Shown piece after piece: positions 1 to 8,392 of a stretch of DNA of 64,000 nt. Origin of the DNA: Tolypothrix tenuis PCC 7101 (lineage in GTDB: Bacteria; Cyanobacteriota; Cyanobacteriia; Cyanobacteriales; Nostocaceae); assembly GCF_002368295.1 (NCBI RefSeq), contig NZ_AP018248.1:434001-498000 (forward strand). Reading direction: 5' to 3'. The notes beneath the pieces were generated by a model. The model was not told the DNA's origin and made no database searches. It worked only from the letters and a program-made list of their open reading frames with translations. The position numbers and the translations under genes are program-made. Numbering within the stretch: the first letter of the stretch is position 1; each line of letters begins with the position of its first letter.

Positions 1-38
1 GATAAATTAGCACTGTAACCAAGGAGGCATACAAAGCT

Positions 39-179
39 ATGTCCGACTTAAATCGCGGAATTATGAAATTTGAGGGCGCTGACTCTCCAAAAGTGGTCAC
101 TATCTCTACCGTGCTGCTTTTGGGGTCAATTGCCGCCCTAATTATTTGGGCCCTACAAGCTGCCTATGCGCTAAACTAA
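39..179 (+). CDS. Small single-pass membrane protein, 46 aa
   Basis: This small gene encodes 46 residues. It starts at ATG 39, 11 bases after a strong ribosome-binding site (AAGGAGG, 21-27), and stops at 177-179. The first 18 residues are polar. Residues 19-44 form one hydrophobic helix (VVTISTVLLLGSIAALIIW). The composition resembles the small one-helix subunits and assembly factors of cyanobacterial thylakoid complexes, but I do not recognise it as any named photosystem, cytochrome b6f or NDH subunit. It is followed by about 190 bases without a gene. The strong ribosome-binding site and clean topology make it a real gene; its function is unknown. Confidence 0.7.
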   Translation: MSDLNRGIMKFEGADSPKVVTISTVLLLGSIAALIIWALQAAYALN

Positions 180-369
180 GTAACTAGCAGCTTAGTATTT
201 GGTAGTTTAGCAGGACACTGGTAAAAGCTTCTGCCATAGCCAAGTGTTCCCTGCTCATCCTGATAAAAGCGCCCTTAGACGCATCAATAAAATTTCCCAC
301 CGATTTTAGATTTGAGATTTGAGATGCAACGTGCAAAATGCAAAATAAATCTAAAATCCAAAATCCAAG

Positions 370-3264
370 ATGTTTGAACTTTGGGGTGCCTTAACTATTT
401 TAATTGTCTGCCCCCTATTGGGTGCTATACCGCTAATTGCCTGGATTACCTATGCCATCACTGGTAAAAACTTGGCAAGACTGGGGACAGGAAATATCAG
501 TGTGTCAGCCGCTTTTTACCACGGTGGCAAACTGGTAGGGATTCTAGCAGTATTATCTGAAGCTTTTAAGGGTATTGCCGCAGTTCTCATTGCCCGCGCT
601 TTCTTTGGCGAGGGGTCAACATGGGAATTAATTGCTATGATTGCCCTAGTCTTAGGTAGATACTCGCTAGGTAAAGGAGCTGGTACAACCAACGTAGTCT
701 GGGGATTTTTGGTACATGATCCACTTGTGGCTGGGTTTATAGGTTTATTAGCAGCGATCGCCTTTTCAGTTTTTCAATCGAAAAATCTAGTGAAATTTGG
801 AGTTTTGTTGCTGTTACCTATATTTGAGATTGTGCTGCACACGGAAGACTTCTCCAGAGTGATTGCAGCTGTAGCTCTAGCTGGATTACTAGGCTGGATT
901 TATACCAGAATTCCTGATGATTTGAAGTTACCCGTCCCAGGGGCGAAAAGTGAATCAAAGCCCATGCTGGAATTTTTGGGCGGGGATATCAAGCTTTTCT
1001 CTCTGAATGAAGACTTAGATGAATCGATAGTTGGGCACAAAGCAGCCGCATTATCTCAAATTAAACGCTGGGGTTATCCCGTTCCCAAGGGATGGATACT
1101 AATACCCAATGATGATATAGATGCAGTCATAGATTTTTTTCAACCTTCGGAATTATCGCCATTAGTGGTGCGTTCCTCGGCAATTGGCGAAGATTCAGAA
1201 TCCGCCTCGGCTGCTGGACAGTATTTAACAGTATTGAACGTTACCACCGAACAGGGACTAAAAGAAGCGATCGCACAAGTTAGAGCTTCTTACGATCATC
1301 CCACGGCTGTACAATATCGGCGCGATCGCGGTTTACCTGATCAATCGATGTCTGTATTGGTGCAGCAACAAGTCCAGAGTGTGTATTCTGGTGTGGCATT
1401 CAGTCGCGATCCCATCACTCAGCAAGGTGATGCCATTGTGATTGAAGCTTTACCAGGCAGCGCCAGTCAAGTTGTTTCCGGCAGAATTACACCAGAACAG
1501 TATCGGGCTTTTGTGGTGGAAACTGAGAATTTCTCCTCTGTGCAATTGGAAGGTACAGGAAGAGTACCACAAGCTATTATTAAGCAAGTGGCATTTTTAG
1601 CCCGTCGTCTGGAAAAACGTTACTACGGCGTTCCCCAAGATATTGAGTGGAGTTACGACGGACAAACACTGTGGGTATTACAAGCTAGACCCATCACTAC
1701 CTTATTACCTATTTGGACAAGGAAAATCGCTGCGGAAGTGATTCCTGGTGTGATTCATCCCTTAACTTGGTCAGTGAATCGTCCCTTAACTTGCGGTGTT
1801 TGGGGAGAAATTTTTACTATAGGTTTAGGCGATCGCGTCTTAGGATTAGACTTTGCCGAAACCGCTACGCTTCATTATTCTAGAGCCTATTTTAATGCAT
1901 CCCTCCTGGGAGAGATTTTTCTCAGAATGGGTCTACCGCCGGAAAGTTTAGAGTTTTTGACCAGAGGCGATAAATTAAGTAGACCACCCTTACTGGCTAC
2001 ATTACGAAGTATCCCCGGATTGCTGCGGTTAGTGCAGCGAGAAAGGGATTTAGAGCAAGACTTTAAGCGAGATTACCGGGAAAAATTTGTACCTGTATTG
2101 TCGCAGTTAGCCCATGAATCCATCAGCGATTTAGAACCAGCGCTGATTTGGAGAAGAATTGAATTAATTTTAGATGTGCTGCGCTTGGGGACTTACTACA
2201 GTATTTTCGCTCCAATCAGTGCTGCCGTCAGACAAAAGATATTTCGCATCAAAGAAGGGGAAATCGATCATAGCATTGCGCCAGAGGTAGCAGTACTGCG
2301 AGCTTTGAGTAGTTTAGCGCAAACTGCCAAACAAATATTACCGGAATTTGAGCCTGAGAAAGTGTTTGAGCAGTTGGATGAAACACCTGAAGGCAAAAAC
2401 CTGTTGTATGATTTCAACGAACTGCTGCAAGATTACGGCTATTTAAGTGAAGTTGGCACAGATATTTCTGTGGTTACGTGGAAAGAAAACCCGCAGTATG
2501 TACAGCAGTTATTTGTGCAGTTAATGCAGGGAAACGATCCCCAGCCTGGTGGAGTAGATCCGATAAATCAGGTATTTTCTGGAAAGCGGAAGCGGGGAAG
2601 CGCGCAAAGAAGAGTGGATCTCAAAGGTCGAGTTACCGAAGTTTATTCCCGACTCTTAGCCGAATTACGTTGGAGTTTTGTCGCATTAGAAGAGATTTGG
2701 TTAAAATCTGGCTGGTTAAGTCAACCTGGAGACATCTTCTTTTTGGAATTTGAGGAAATCGGCAGTTTAATTGCCAATCCCGATTTAGAAATTAGTACTC
2801 AGTTACATAAGTTAGTCCAAAAAAGGCGATCGCAATTTGTTCAAGACGGCGAAATCACGCAAATTCCCTTACTAGTTTACGGTCATACACCACCCCATCC
2901 TCTACCCCCATCACCGTTATATTCTGACCAAGTTCTACATGGTATCCCCGCCAGCCACGGACAGGCGGAAGGCAAAGTTAAGGTGTTACGGAATTTACAA
3001 ACAATTCCCGAAATTGATAAAGAGACAATTCTCGTCGTACCTTATACCGATTCCGCCTGGGCACCTTTCCTAGTAAGGGCTGGGGGATTAATTGCCGAAG
3101 CCGGAGGCAGGCTGTCTCACGGTGCGATCGTTGCCCGTGAATACCGTATTCCTGCTATTATGGATGTGCGCGGTGCTACATGGCTGTTGCAAGATGGGCA
3201 GAGAGTCCGCATAGATGGTTCTAGGGGTATTGTGGAATTATCCAATGATTTGAGACCTGAATGA
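370..3264 (+). CDS. PlsY-like membrane domain fused to a PEP-synthase-like phosphotransferase
   Basis: This 964-residue protein joins two families. Residues 1-180 are hydrophobic and resemble PlsY glycerol-3-phosphate acyltransferases, with a GTGN segment near 40 and GKGAGTTN near 110. From about 205 it becomes soluble and resembles the ATP-grasp domain of PEP synthase and pyruvate phosphate dikinase (GHKAAALSQIKRWGYPVPKG, VVRSSAIGEDSESA, DIEWSYDG). The last 110 residues are the mobile PEP-utilising domain with the phospho-acceptor histidine in GGRLSHGAIVARE. A long helical region lies between. The PlsY motifs are altered (GTGNISVS where GSGNIGATN is usual), so acyltransferase activity is uncertain. 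ATP-driven phosphotransfer is expected from the family, but the real substrate is unknown. The stop overlaps the start of the cupin gene by four bases. Confidence 0.8.
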   Translation: MFELWGALTILIVCPLLGAIPLIAWITYAITGKNLARLGTGNISVSAAFYHGGKLVGILAVLSEAFKGIAAVLIARAFFGEGSTWELIAMIALVLGRYSLGKGAGTTNVVWGFLVHDPLVAGFIGLLAAIAFSVFQSKNLVKFGVLLLLPIFEIVLHTEDFSRVIAAVALAGLLGWIYTRIPDDLKLPVPGAKSESKPMLEFLGGDIKLFSLNEDLDESIVGHKAAALSQIKRWGYPVPKGWILIPNDDIDAVIDFFQPSELSPLVVRSSAIGEDSESASAAGQYLTVLNVTTEQGLKEAIAQVRASYDHPTAVQYRRDRGLPDQSMSVLVQQQVQSVYSGVAFSRDPITQQGDAIVIEALPGSASQVVSGRITPEQYRAFVVETENFSSVQLEGTGRVPQAIIKQVAFLARRLEKRYYGVPQDIEWSYDGQTLWVLQARPITTLLPIWTRKIAAEVIPGVIHPLTWSVNRPLTCGVWGEIFTIGLGDRVLGLDFAETATLHYSRAYFNASLLGEIFLRMGLPPESLEFLTRGDKLSRPPLLATLRSIPGLLRLVQRERDLEQDFKRDYREKFVPVLSQLAHESISDLEPALIWRRIELILDVLRLGTYYSIFAPISAAVRQKIFRIKEGEIDHSIAPEVAVLRALSSLAQTAKQILPEFEPEKVFEQLDETPEGKNLLYDFNELLQDYGYLSEVGTDISVVTWKENPQYVQQLFVQLMQGNDPQPGGVDPINQVFSGKRKRGSAQRRVDLKGRVTEVYSRLLAELRWSFVALEEIWLKSGWLSQPGDIFFLEFEEIGSLIANPDLEISTQLHKLVQKRRSQFVQDGEITQIPLLVYGHTPPHPLPPSPLYSDQVLHGIPASHGQAEGKVKVLRNLQTIPEIDKETILVVPYTDSAWAPFLVRAGGLIAEAGGRLSHGAIVAREYRIPAIMDVRGATWLLQDGQRVRIDGSRGIVELSNDLRPE

Positions 3265-3611
3265 TTACCGCATCCTTGAACGATTTACCCGAAGAATCCG
3301 TTTCTCATAATCCGGAAATCAAGAAAAAAGTGATGCTGCGTCTGGGAGATTTACCTCACCTGACAAACTTTTCGCAAGCGCGTTTTGCACCTGGACAAAG
3401 CGCATCAGCCCACGCCCATCAAGATATGTCAGAAGTGTTTTTTGTCGAAGCTGGTGAGGGGGTAATTCATGTTGATGGTGTGGAATACCCCCTACTTCCA
3501 GGTAACTGTATAGCCATAGAACCGGGAGAAGTTCACGAAGTTGTAAACACAGGTAAAGATGAACTCATACTTACCTACTTCGGCTTGCGCGTTGAACAGC
3601 CCACATCATGA
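3261..3611 (+). CDS. Cupin-domain protein, 116 aa
   Basis: A single-domain cupin. The metal-binding barrel motifs are visible: HAHQDMSEVFFVEAGEG (motif 1, with the two histidines and glutamate) and GNCIAIEPGEVHEVVN (motif 2, with its histidine). Such small cupins bind a metal and act as isomerases, dioxygenases or sensors; the substrate cannot be read from the sequence. It starts at ATG 3261, overlapping the previous stop as ATGA. It is therefore translationally coupled to the PlsY/PEP-synthase fusion and probably works in the same pathway. Confidence 0.8.
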   Translation: MITASLNDLPEESVSHNPEIKKKVMLRLGDLPHLTNFSQARFAPGQSASAHAHQDMSEVFFVEAGEGVIHVDGVEYPLLPGNCIAIEPGEVHEVVNTGKDELILTYFGLRVEQPTS

Positions 3612-3675
3612 GTTCTATCTACAGATAATTCTCCCCCTGCACCCTGCACCCTGCCCTCTGCTATCTATGTTTTGG

Positions 3676-4482
3676 CTACTGGAGTTTCAAAAACTTATCC
3701 AAAGCAGATATCATGCTGGGAGGCCAACGGCGAATAGTTGTTACCCAGTTGATATCTTTGTAGCGTGTATCAAGTCCTACGGCTGCAACCCAGTTACTTT
3801 CAGCTTCGCCTTTTTGTCCCGTCACCCAATAGGCGGCTGTCAGCGCTGCGCGCATATCCGCAAATTTGGGATATTTACGGACTATATTCCGCATTTCGCG
3901 AATAGCTGGTTCAATTTGCCCAGTTTCATATAGTGCTAGAGCATAGTTAGCACGGGCAAAGGCAAAATTAGGAGCGATCGCAAATGATTTTTGATAGTCT
4001 GCGATCGCATCTTGCCATTTTCCCAATCCGGCTTTAGCATTACCGCGATTGTTATATGCCATTGCGTCCTTGGGATCTAACTCTAGGACGTGATTATAAT
4101 CTGCGATCGCATCTTGCCATTTTCCCAATCCTTCCAAAGCTGTACCGCGATTTAAATAAGGATCGGTAACTTGGGGAGCCAGTTCTATAGCTTTGTTATA
4201 ATCCGTCAGCGCTGCTTCTAATTTATTCTGACTCACCCGAGAATTGCCGCGATTACTCCATGCACCAGCATTAGTCGGGAATTGCTCAATAATCTGTGTC
4301 CAGTAGGTTTCCGCCGTCGCAAAATCGCCTTGATTAGTAGCAGCAAAAGCTTTATTAGCTAACTCATCCCCTTGTTCTAACTGTTCTTGAGTGACACTAG
4401 GAGTTTGGGAGAGTGCCATCACTGGTGTACCCCAGGCAAACACAAGTAAAAAACTGAGAAAAATACTAATTAATTGAATCAT
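3676..4482 (-). CDS. Exported tetratricopeptide-repeat protein, 268 aa
   Basis: It begins with a signal peptide (MIQLISIFLSFLLVFAWGTP, cleavage probably near VMA), which places it in the periplasm or thylakoid lumen. About four TPR units follow between residues 35 and 215, with repeated signatures such as NRGNSR, NRGTALEGLGKWQDAIADY and NRGNAKAGLGKWQDAIADY. Two neighbouring repeats are nearly identical in DNA, each carrying a GCGATCGC octamer, so they arose by recent internal duplication. TPR proteins are binding scaffolds; no enzymatic function is implied. It converges with the cupin gene on the other strand. Confidence 0.8.
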   Translation of the reverse strand: MIQLISIFLSFLLVFAWGTPVMALSQTPSVTQEQLEQGDELANKAFAATNQGDFATAETYWTQIIEQFPTNAGAWSNRGNSRVSQNKLEAALTDYNKAIELAPQVTDPYLNRGTALEGLGKWQDAIADYNHVLELDPKDAMAYNNRGNAKAGLGKWQDAIADYQKSFAIAPNFAFARANYALALYETGQIEPAIREMRNIVRKYPKFADMRAALTAAYWVTGQKGEAESNWVAAVGLDTRYKDINWVTTIRRWPPSMISALDKFLKLQ

Positions 4483-4499
4483 CTGGGTTTATCGGTGTC

Positions 4500-4632
4500 T
4501 ATCTGTAATGGGGATTGGGGAATGGGGAATGGGGACTGGGGACTGGGGACTGGGTAACGGGGACTGGGTAATGGGAAAAATACCAAACTCAATGCCCAAT
4601 GCCCAATGCCCTATGCCCCATGCCCCATGCCC
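4500..4632. repeat. G-rich heptamer tandem repeats (STRR type)
   Basis: A low-complexity stretch between the TPR gene and ruvB. It starts with tandem copies of seven-base units (GGGGACT, GGGGAAT, GGGTAAC) and then has C-rich copies of the complementary kind (AATGCCC, ATGCCCC). Because the halves are roughly complementary it could fold back in RNA. Similar units recur at 59.49-59.57 kb and 60.89-60.93 kb. Short tandemly repeated repetitive sequences of this kind are known from heterocystous cyanobacteria. Confidence 0.8.
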
Positions 4633-4644
4633 TATCTAAAATCA

Positions 4645-5760
4645 TTACAGCAAAGACATCTGTTCATTAGGTGGCTTAAAACCTAAATGCTTGTATGCTG
4701 CGGTTGTGGCGGTTCTACCACGGGGAGTGCGGCTTAAATAGCCAATTTGCATGAGGTAGGGTTCGTAAACTTCTTCAATCGTTTGGGTATCTTCTCCTGT
4801 GGCGGCGGCGATTGTTTCTAAGCCCACTGGCCCGCCATTAAATTGTTCAATGATGACACTTAACATTTTGCGGTCTGTCCAGTCTAAACCGCATGGATCT
4901 ACTTGGAATAGTTGCAGTGCTTCACCTGCAATACTTTGGTTAACTTCACCTGATTTTTTTACTTCCGCATAATCACGGACTCGTTTTAGTAGCCTATTTG
5001 CTATCCGTGGCGTGCCTCGCGATCGCTTGGCAATTTCTGTAGCGCCATCTTCTGTAATGGGTGTTTGAAGCAGTTGAGCAGTTCGCAGGACAATTTTGCT
5101 CAGTTCATCAACTTCATAAAATCGCAATTTTTGGACTAAACCAAAGCGATCGCGTAGTGGAGAAGTTAAAGCACCTACACGGGTTGTAGCCCCTACTAGA
5201 GTAAATTTGGACAAAGGTAAACTCCGGGTGCGCGCACTGGAGCCTTTACCAATGGTAATATCAAGGCGATAATCTTCCATGGCCGGATAGAGAATCTCTT
5301 CGGTCATGCGCGAGAGCCGATGAATTTCATCAACAAAGAGAATATCTCCTGGCTTTAAGTTCACTAGTAGCCCTACAATATCCCGTGGACGTTCTAGTGC
5401 TGGCGCACTTGTAATTTTGTAGTTTACCCCCATTTCCGATGCTAAAATCATTGCCATTGTGGTTTTACCCAGTCCCGGCGGCCCGTATAGTAGCAAATGA
5501 TCCAGCACTTCACCTCTTGATTTGGCAGCTTTGATGGCAATATCTAGCACATCTTTTAGATCTTTTTGCCCAATGTAATCGGCAAATCGCTGCGGGCGAA
5601 TACTTTCTTCTTGTTTACCTTGTTCATCGATCGCAGCTTCGGCTTGCAAAAGTTCCTGGTGACCAGAAGCTTTCGCTGACTCGCGACGCTGCGGTGGTTG
5701 TTCATTGGGTTCTTGAGGCTGTTTTTTAGAGGAGATAATCGCCATAATTTCAGCTATCAA
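4645..5760 (-). CDS. ruvB: Holliday junction branch-migration ATPase RuvB
   Basis: RuvB is the hexameric AAA+ motor that, with RuvA, drives branch migration of Holliday junctions in recombinational repair. The 371 residues contain Walker A (GPPGLGKTT), Walker B (DEIHRLS), sensor 1 (GATTR) with the following LRDRFG arginine finger, and a C-terminal winged helix (EEVYEPYLMQIGYLSRTPRGR). An extra N-terminal tail of about 50 polar residues precedes the conserved RPQRFADYIGQ start, as is usual in cyanobacteria. A second ATG five codons in (MAIISSKK) could be the true start. No ruvA or ruvC is adjacent. Confidence 0.95.
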   Translation of the reverse strand: MIAEIMAIISSKKQPQEPNEQPPQRRESAKASGHQELLQAEAAIDEQGKQEESIRPQRFADYIGQKDLKDVLDIAIKAAKSRGEVLDHLLLYGPPGLGKTTMAMILASEMGVNYKITSAPALERPRDIVGLLVNLKPGDILFVDEIHRLSRMTEEILYPAMEDYRLDITIGKGSSARTRSLPLSKFTLVGATTRVGALTSPLRDRFGLVQKLRFYEVDELSKIVLRTAQLLQTPITEDGATEIAKRSRGTPRIANRLLKRVRDYAEVKKSGEVNQSIAGEALQLFQVDPCGLDWTDRKMLSVIIEQFNGGPVGLETIAAATGEDTQTIEEVYEPYLMQIGYLSRTPRGRTATTAAYKHLGFKPPNEQMSLL

Positions 5761-5900
5761 CGGTTAGGGAAGACTGTGTAAGCACGATGTTGGCTACAAA
5801 ACAACGCATAAACAAGGTATCCAAATATTTTCGCTTGAGAACACGCACGCCAATTTAAAATTTAAATTCCGGACAATTACCCAGGAGTACAAAAATTATT

Positions 5901-6674
5901 ATGTTAGCTAAAAGAATCTTACCTTGCTTAGATGTGAAGGCGGGACGAGTTGTCAAAGGTGTTAACTTTGTTAACCTGCAAGATGCAGGCGATCCGGTAG
6001 AACTGGCAAAGGTTTACAACGAAGCCGGTGCTGATGAGTTAGTGTTTCTAGATATTACCGCCACTCATGAAGATAGAGATACAATTATAGATGTGGTGTA
6101 CCGCACGGCAGAGCAGGTCTTTATCCCCTTAACCGTAGGCGGTGGGATTCAATCCTTAGAAAATGTTAAAGGTTTGTTACGAGCCGGGGCAGATAAGGTT
6201 AGTATTAATTCTGCGGCAGTACGTGAACCAGACTTGATTAATCGGGCAAGCGATCGCTTTGGTAATCAATGCATAGTTGTTGCTATTGATGCTAGACGCA
6301 GAGTTGACCCAGAAAATCCAGGTTGGGATGTGTATGTGCGAGGTGGCAGAGAAAATACAGGTAAAGATGCCTTACTCTGGGCACAAGAAGTAGAAAAGCG
6401 TGGCGCTGGAGAACTATTAGTAACAAGTATGGATGCTGATGGAACTCAAGCCGGTTATGACTTGGAATTGACAAAATCTATCGCTAACGCTGTCCAAATT
6501 CCGGTAATTGCTTCGGGCGGCGCGGGCAATTGCGACCATATCCACGCTGCATTAACTGAGGGGAAAGCAGAAGCAGCGCTATTAGCATCATTGTTACATT
6601 ATGGACATTTGAGTGTAGCTCAAATCAAGAATCATTTGCGCGATCGCTCTGTTCCAGTAAGAATGCTTAACTGA
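5901..6674 (+). CDS. hisF: Imidazole glycerol phosphate synthase subunit HisF
   Basis: HisF is the cyclase half of the HisFH complex. It turns PRFAR and ammonia into imidazole glycerol phosphate and AICAR in histidine synthesis. The 257 residues form a complete TIM barrel. Visible signatures are the N-terminal LAKRILPCLDVKAGRVVKG with the catalytic aspartate (D11), FLDITATHEDR, the phosphate-binding PLTVGGGI, TSMDADGTQAGYD with the second catalytic aspartate, and PVIASGGAG. The length is normal. It stands alone, with no other his gene in the window. Confidence 0.97.
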   Translation: MLAKRILPCLDVKAGRVVKGVNFVNLQDAGDPVELAKVYNEAGADELVFLDITATHEDRDTIIDVVYRTAEQVFIPLTVGGGIQSLENVKGLLRAGADKVSINSAAVREPDLINRASDRFGNQCIVVAIDARRRVDPENPGWDVYVRGGRENTGKDALLWAQEVEKRGAGELLVTSMDADGTQAGYDLELTKSIANAVQIPVIASGGAGNCDHIHAALTEGKAEAALLASLLHYGHLSVAQIKNHLRDRSVPVRMLN

Positions 6675-6774
6675 GCAAAAACTTATTCTTATAGGGACAT
6701 TTATCCCAGGTCAGAGACGCTTTCTTGAAACAGTGTTAATATAAATTAACTACTATGAATAAATATTAATAAAT

Positions 6775-6966
6775 ATGTTGATTCCTATTTTGTTATTCGA
6801 TGTGGCGCTGGTGGCTTGGTCACTCCACTTAATGGAAAAAGCCTTTGAGCACAAGGAATTTTCTTTAATGTTGGCTGGAACCTTAGTGGCCCTAGCAGCG
6901 GCAGCTATGTTAGTAGTGTACTTTCTGATGGGACACTGTATCAGTTATTTGTTGCAAGTATCTTAG
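6775..6966 (+). CDS. Small membrane protein, 63 aa
   Basis: A 63-residue protein with two predicted membrane helices (about 1-20 and 32-53) joined by a short charged loop (MEKAFEHKEF). I recognise no family. It sits 100 bases after hisF and 80 bases before tRNA-Ala on the same strand. The amphipathic layout and clean stop suggest a genuine cyanobacterial small membrane protein, but nothing fixes its role. Confidence 0.55.
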   Translation: MLIPILLFDVALVAWSLHLMEKAFEHKEFSLMLAGTLVALAAAAMLVVYFLMGHCISYLLQVS

Positions 6967-7048
6967 TTAAGCTCTGGAAGTAGAAATTCTCATTTACCAA
7001 TCTTGACAAAGATAATATTATTCAGCGATAATTAGAAACGCGTATTCC

Positions 7049-7121
7049 GGGGTTATAGCTCAGTTGGTAGAGCACTTCAATGGCATTGAAGGGGCCAGCG
7101 GTTCGAATCCGCTTAACTCCA
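7049..7121 (+). tRNA. tRNA-Ala (anticodon GGC), target of the transposon
   Basis: A 73-base cloverleaf. The acceptor stem GGGGTTA pairs with TAACTCC and contains a G3-U70 pair, the identity mark of tRNA-Ala. The anticodon arm is CTTCA-ATGGCAT-TGAAG (anticodon GGC), the T-loop is GGTTCGAATCC, and the discriminator base is A. Bases 7070-7086 match the transposon's detached guide exactly, and GTA at 7067-7069 is a fitting Cas12k PAM. The 5-bp target duplication CCATA begins inside the last bases of the tRNA, so the insertion leaves the gene complete. Confidence 0.96.
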
Positions 7122-7123
7122 TA
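7119..7123. repeat. Target-site duplication CCATA (tRNA side)
   Basis: The five bases CCATA directly precede the transposon end and recur directly after the other end at 24065-24069. Five-base duplications are what Tn7-like TnsB transposases leave. The site lies 50-54 bases downstream of the GTA PAM, which fits guided insertion by a type V-K element. Confidence 0.92.
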
Positions 7124-7283
7124 TGTACATTAAATTATTATTGTCAGTTTTAAAGAATTCTTGTCCATTTTGACGTAGTTAAGGGACATAAGTAACCTAT
7201 TTTCTTGACTTTCAGCACTCAAACCAGTTTTAAATAATTATTGTCCAGAGTTGAAACCAGTTTTAAATAATTATTGTCCAAAA
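7124..7283. repeat. Transposon end (cas12k side) with four TnsB-type sites
   Basis: Four related sites share a core like TTAAATAATTATTGTCC. They lie at 7130-7146 (terminal, slightly different), 7147-7167 (TTTTAAAGAATTCTTGTCCA), 7221-7250 and 7253-7283. The last two share CCAGTTTTAAATAATTATTG and the bases after it. A gap of about 55 bases separates the outer and inner pairs. The same core appears inverted at 24.02-24.06 kb. These are expected to be TnsB binding sites. Confidence 0.88.
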
Positions 7284-7364
7284 TTAAGTTAAGTTTCTCG
7301 CAAGATACATTGACTCTAAATGTATCTAGAGATCTATGGGATCAACTGCACAGGTTTTGGCAAT

Positions 7365-7401
7365 ATGCCATTGAAGTGCTCCTTTCAAACCACCCTAATA
7401 A
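7365..7401 (-). CRISPR. Detached half-repeat plus 17-nt homing spacer
   Basis: Read on the minus strand, 7401-7382 ends in GGGTGGTTTGAAAG, a degenerate copy of the 3' part of the array repeat (GGTGGTGGGTTGAAAG). The next 17 bases (7381-7365), GAGCACTTCAATGGCAT, equal bases 7070-7086 of the tRNA-Ala gene; base 18 differs. The target is preceded by GTA. This is the delocalised short guide described for V-K CASTs, used to home into tRNA genes. Confidence 0.95.
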
Positions 7402-7457
7402 ATAATTTTACAATAGAAGACATAATAGTGAAATTGCTGAAAACATAGCGATAAAAT

Positions 7458-7712
7458 CTTTCAACCCACCACCAGCCGTGAGGGTTATTGAAACATAGCT
7501 ACAGTATTTATTTTCATACAAATAAGCCCCTTTCAACCCACCACCAGCCGTAAGGGTTATTGAAACGTCGTACTTGGATTTAAGCCAAACGTTCGTGGGA
7601 CGCTTTCAACCCACCACCAGCCGTGAGGGTTATTGAAACTGGCTTTCGCTGCTGGATATAACAACTACTTGACTCCTTTCAACCCACCACCAGCCGTGAG
7701 GGTTATTGAAAC
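7458..7712 (-). CRISPR. Type V-K CRISPR array, four repeats and three spacers
   Basis: Four 37-base repeats lie at 7458-7494, 7530-7566, 7603-7639 and 7676-7712, separated by spacers of 35-36 bases (7495-7529, 7567-7602, 7640-7675). Read on the minus strand, the direction of cas12k, the repeat starts GTTTCAATAACCC and ends GGTGGGTTGAAAG, like known V-K repeats. The 7530-7566 copy has one base change (CCCTTACGG for CCCTCACGG). The three spacers have no match that I can see in this window. There are no adaptation genes (cas1/cas2) here, as usual for V-K loci. Confidence 0.96.
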
Positions 7713-7894
7713 CCCGCACTTGTCAAACTCTTATCCTGACTATTTTCCAGAAGCGATTTTGGCAAGTCTACTTAAAAGCCTATTTTCTATCACTAACAAA
7801 TAAACTTGCATTCGCATTGAAATGAATGAAATGCAGTCAAGACAATAGTTTTAGCCATTTGGCAGCACTCCAGGGATTTTGCCCCTGCTTTGAC

Positions 7895-8290
7895 TTGCCA
7901 AAAATAAAAATTAGGGGGTGGTAGTTCGGTAGCCACCATGACGGTATACCCGTACCCTTACTTTGCTGTAAAGTAAGAGGTAATGATGTACTCATACAAC
8001 CAAAATCCCAGATTTCAGTCATATAGTCCGCTCTGTCACCTAACACCAAGCAAAAAGAGTTTGATGTCAAGAGCTAAGGTTCTGGGCTGTTTGTCACCCT
8101 AACACCTTATACTTCCCATGCGTCTCGGTGCGAGTCCTTTCTCATCTAACAGCAGCATTTGCTTACCCAAGCAATTACTGCTAACAAACGCTTAGATGAA
8201 CGCACAGGTTGAGTTGGCAGCTACCAGGGTCAGAAAGAATACGCTTGTACAAGCGTTAAACTAACCCATTCCACAGTATCTACACAAAGG
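7895..8290 (-). ncRNA. tracrRNA of the V-K CAST
   Basis: Between cas12k and the array, the minus strand carries blocks that I recognise from the ShCAST tracrRNA: GGGTTAGTTT (8267-8258), a hairpin from the palindrome ACGCTTGTACAAGCGT (8241-8256), TTTCTGACCCTGGTAGCTGC, ATGCTGCTGT, and near the 3' end GTGGCTACCGAA followed by CTACCACCCCC. The bases CUACCACC (7924-7917) can pair with GGUGGUGG of the CRISPR repeat and so form the anti-repeat. Exact ends are inferred. The distance between the 5' and 3' blocks (about 280 bases) looks larger than in ShCAST, so the RNA is either unusually long or has gained internal sequence. Confidence 0.8.
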
Positions 8291-8304
8291 GGCTGACACT
8301 GTCG

Positions 8305-8347
8305 CGTCATATATAGTTAACTCTCGAAAGAGCATATATATATGACG
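8305..8347. other. Hairpin between cas12k and tracrRNA
   Basis: CGTCATATATA (8305-8315) and TATATATGACG (8337-8347) form a perfect 11-bp stem, and an inner CTCT-TTCG-AGAG hairpin sits in the loop. It lies 45 bases after the cas12k stop and just before the conserved tracrRNA sequence. It has no long T-run, so it may be a processing or transcript-end structure, or the 5' part of the tracrRNA. Confidence 0.6.
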
Positions 8348-8392
8348 GCACCGATTTAATATAAAAGACAATACAATATTTAGGTAGAAATT

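Noticed and set aside
2478..2753. 91-aa plus-strand frame inside the PlsY/PEP-synthase gene
   Set aside because: It is an out-of-frame shadow rich in Arg, Ser and Trp, with no ribosome-binding site.
7495..7675. Array spacers targeting other parts of this window
   Set aside because: By eye I found no match of the three full-length spacers to any sequence here; only the detached spacer matches.
7837..8070. 77-aa minus-strand open frame
   Set aside because: It lies inside the tracrRNA region, has no family signature, and its bases are explained by the conserved RNA blocks.
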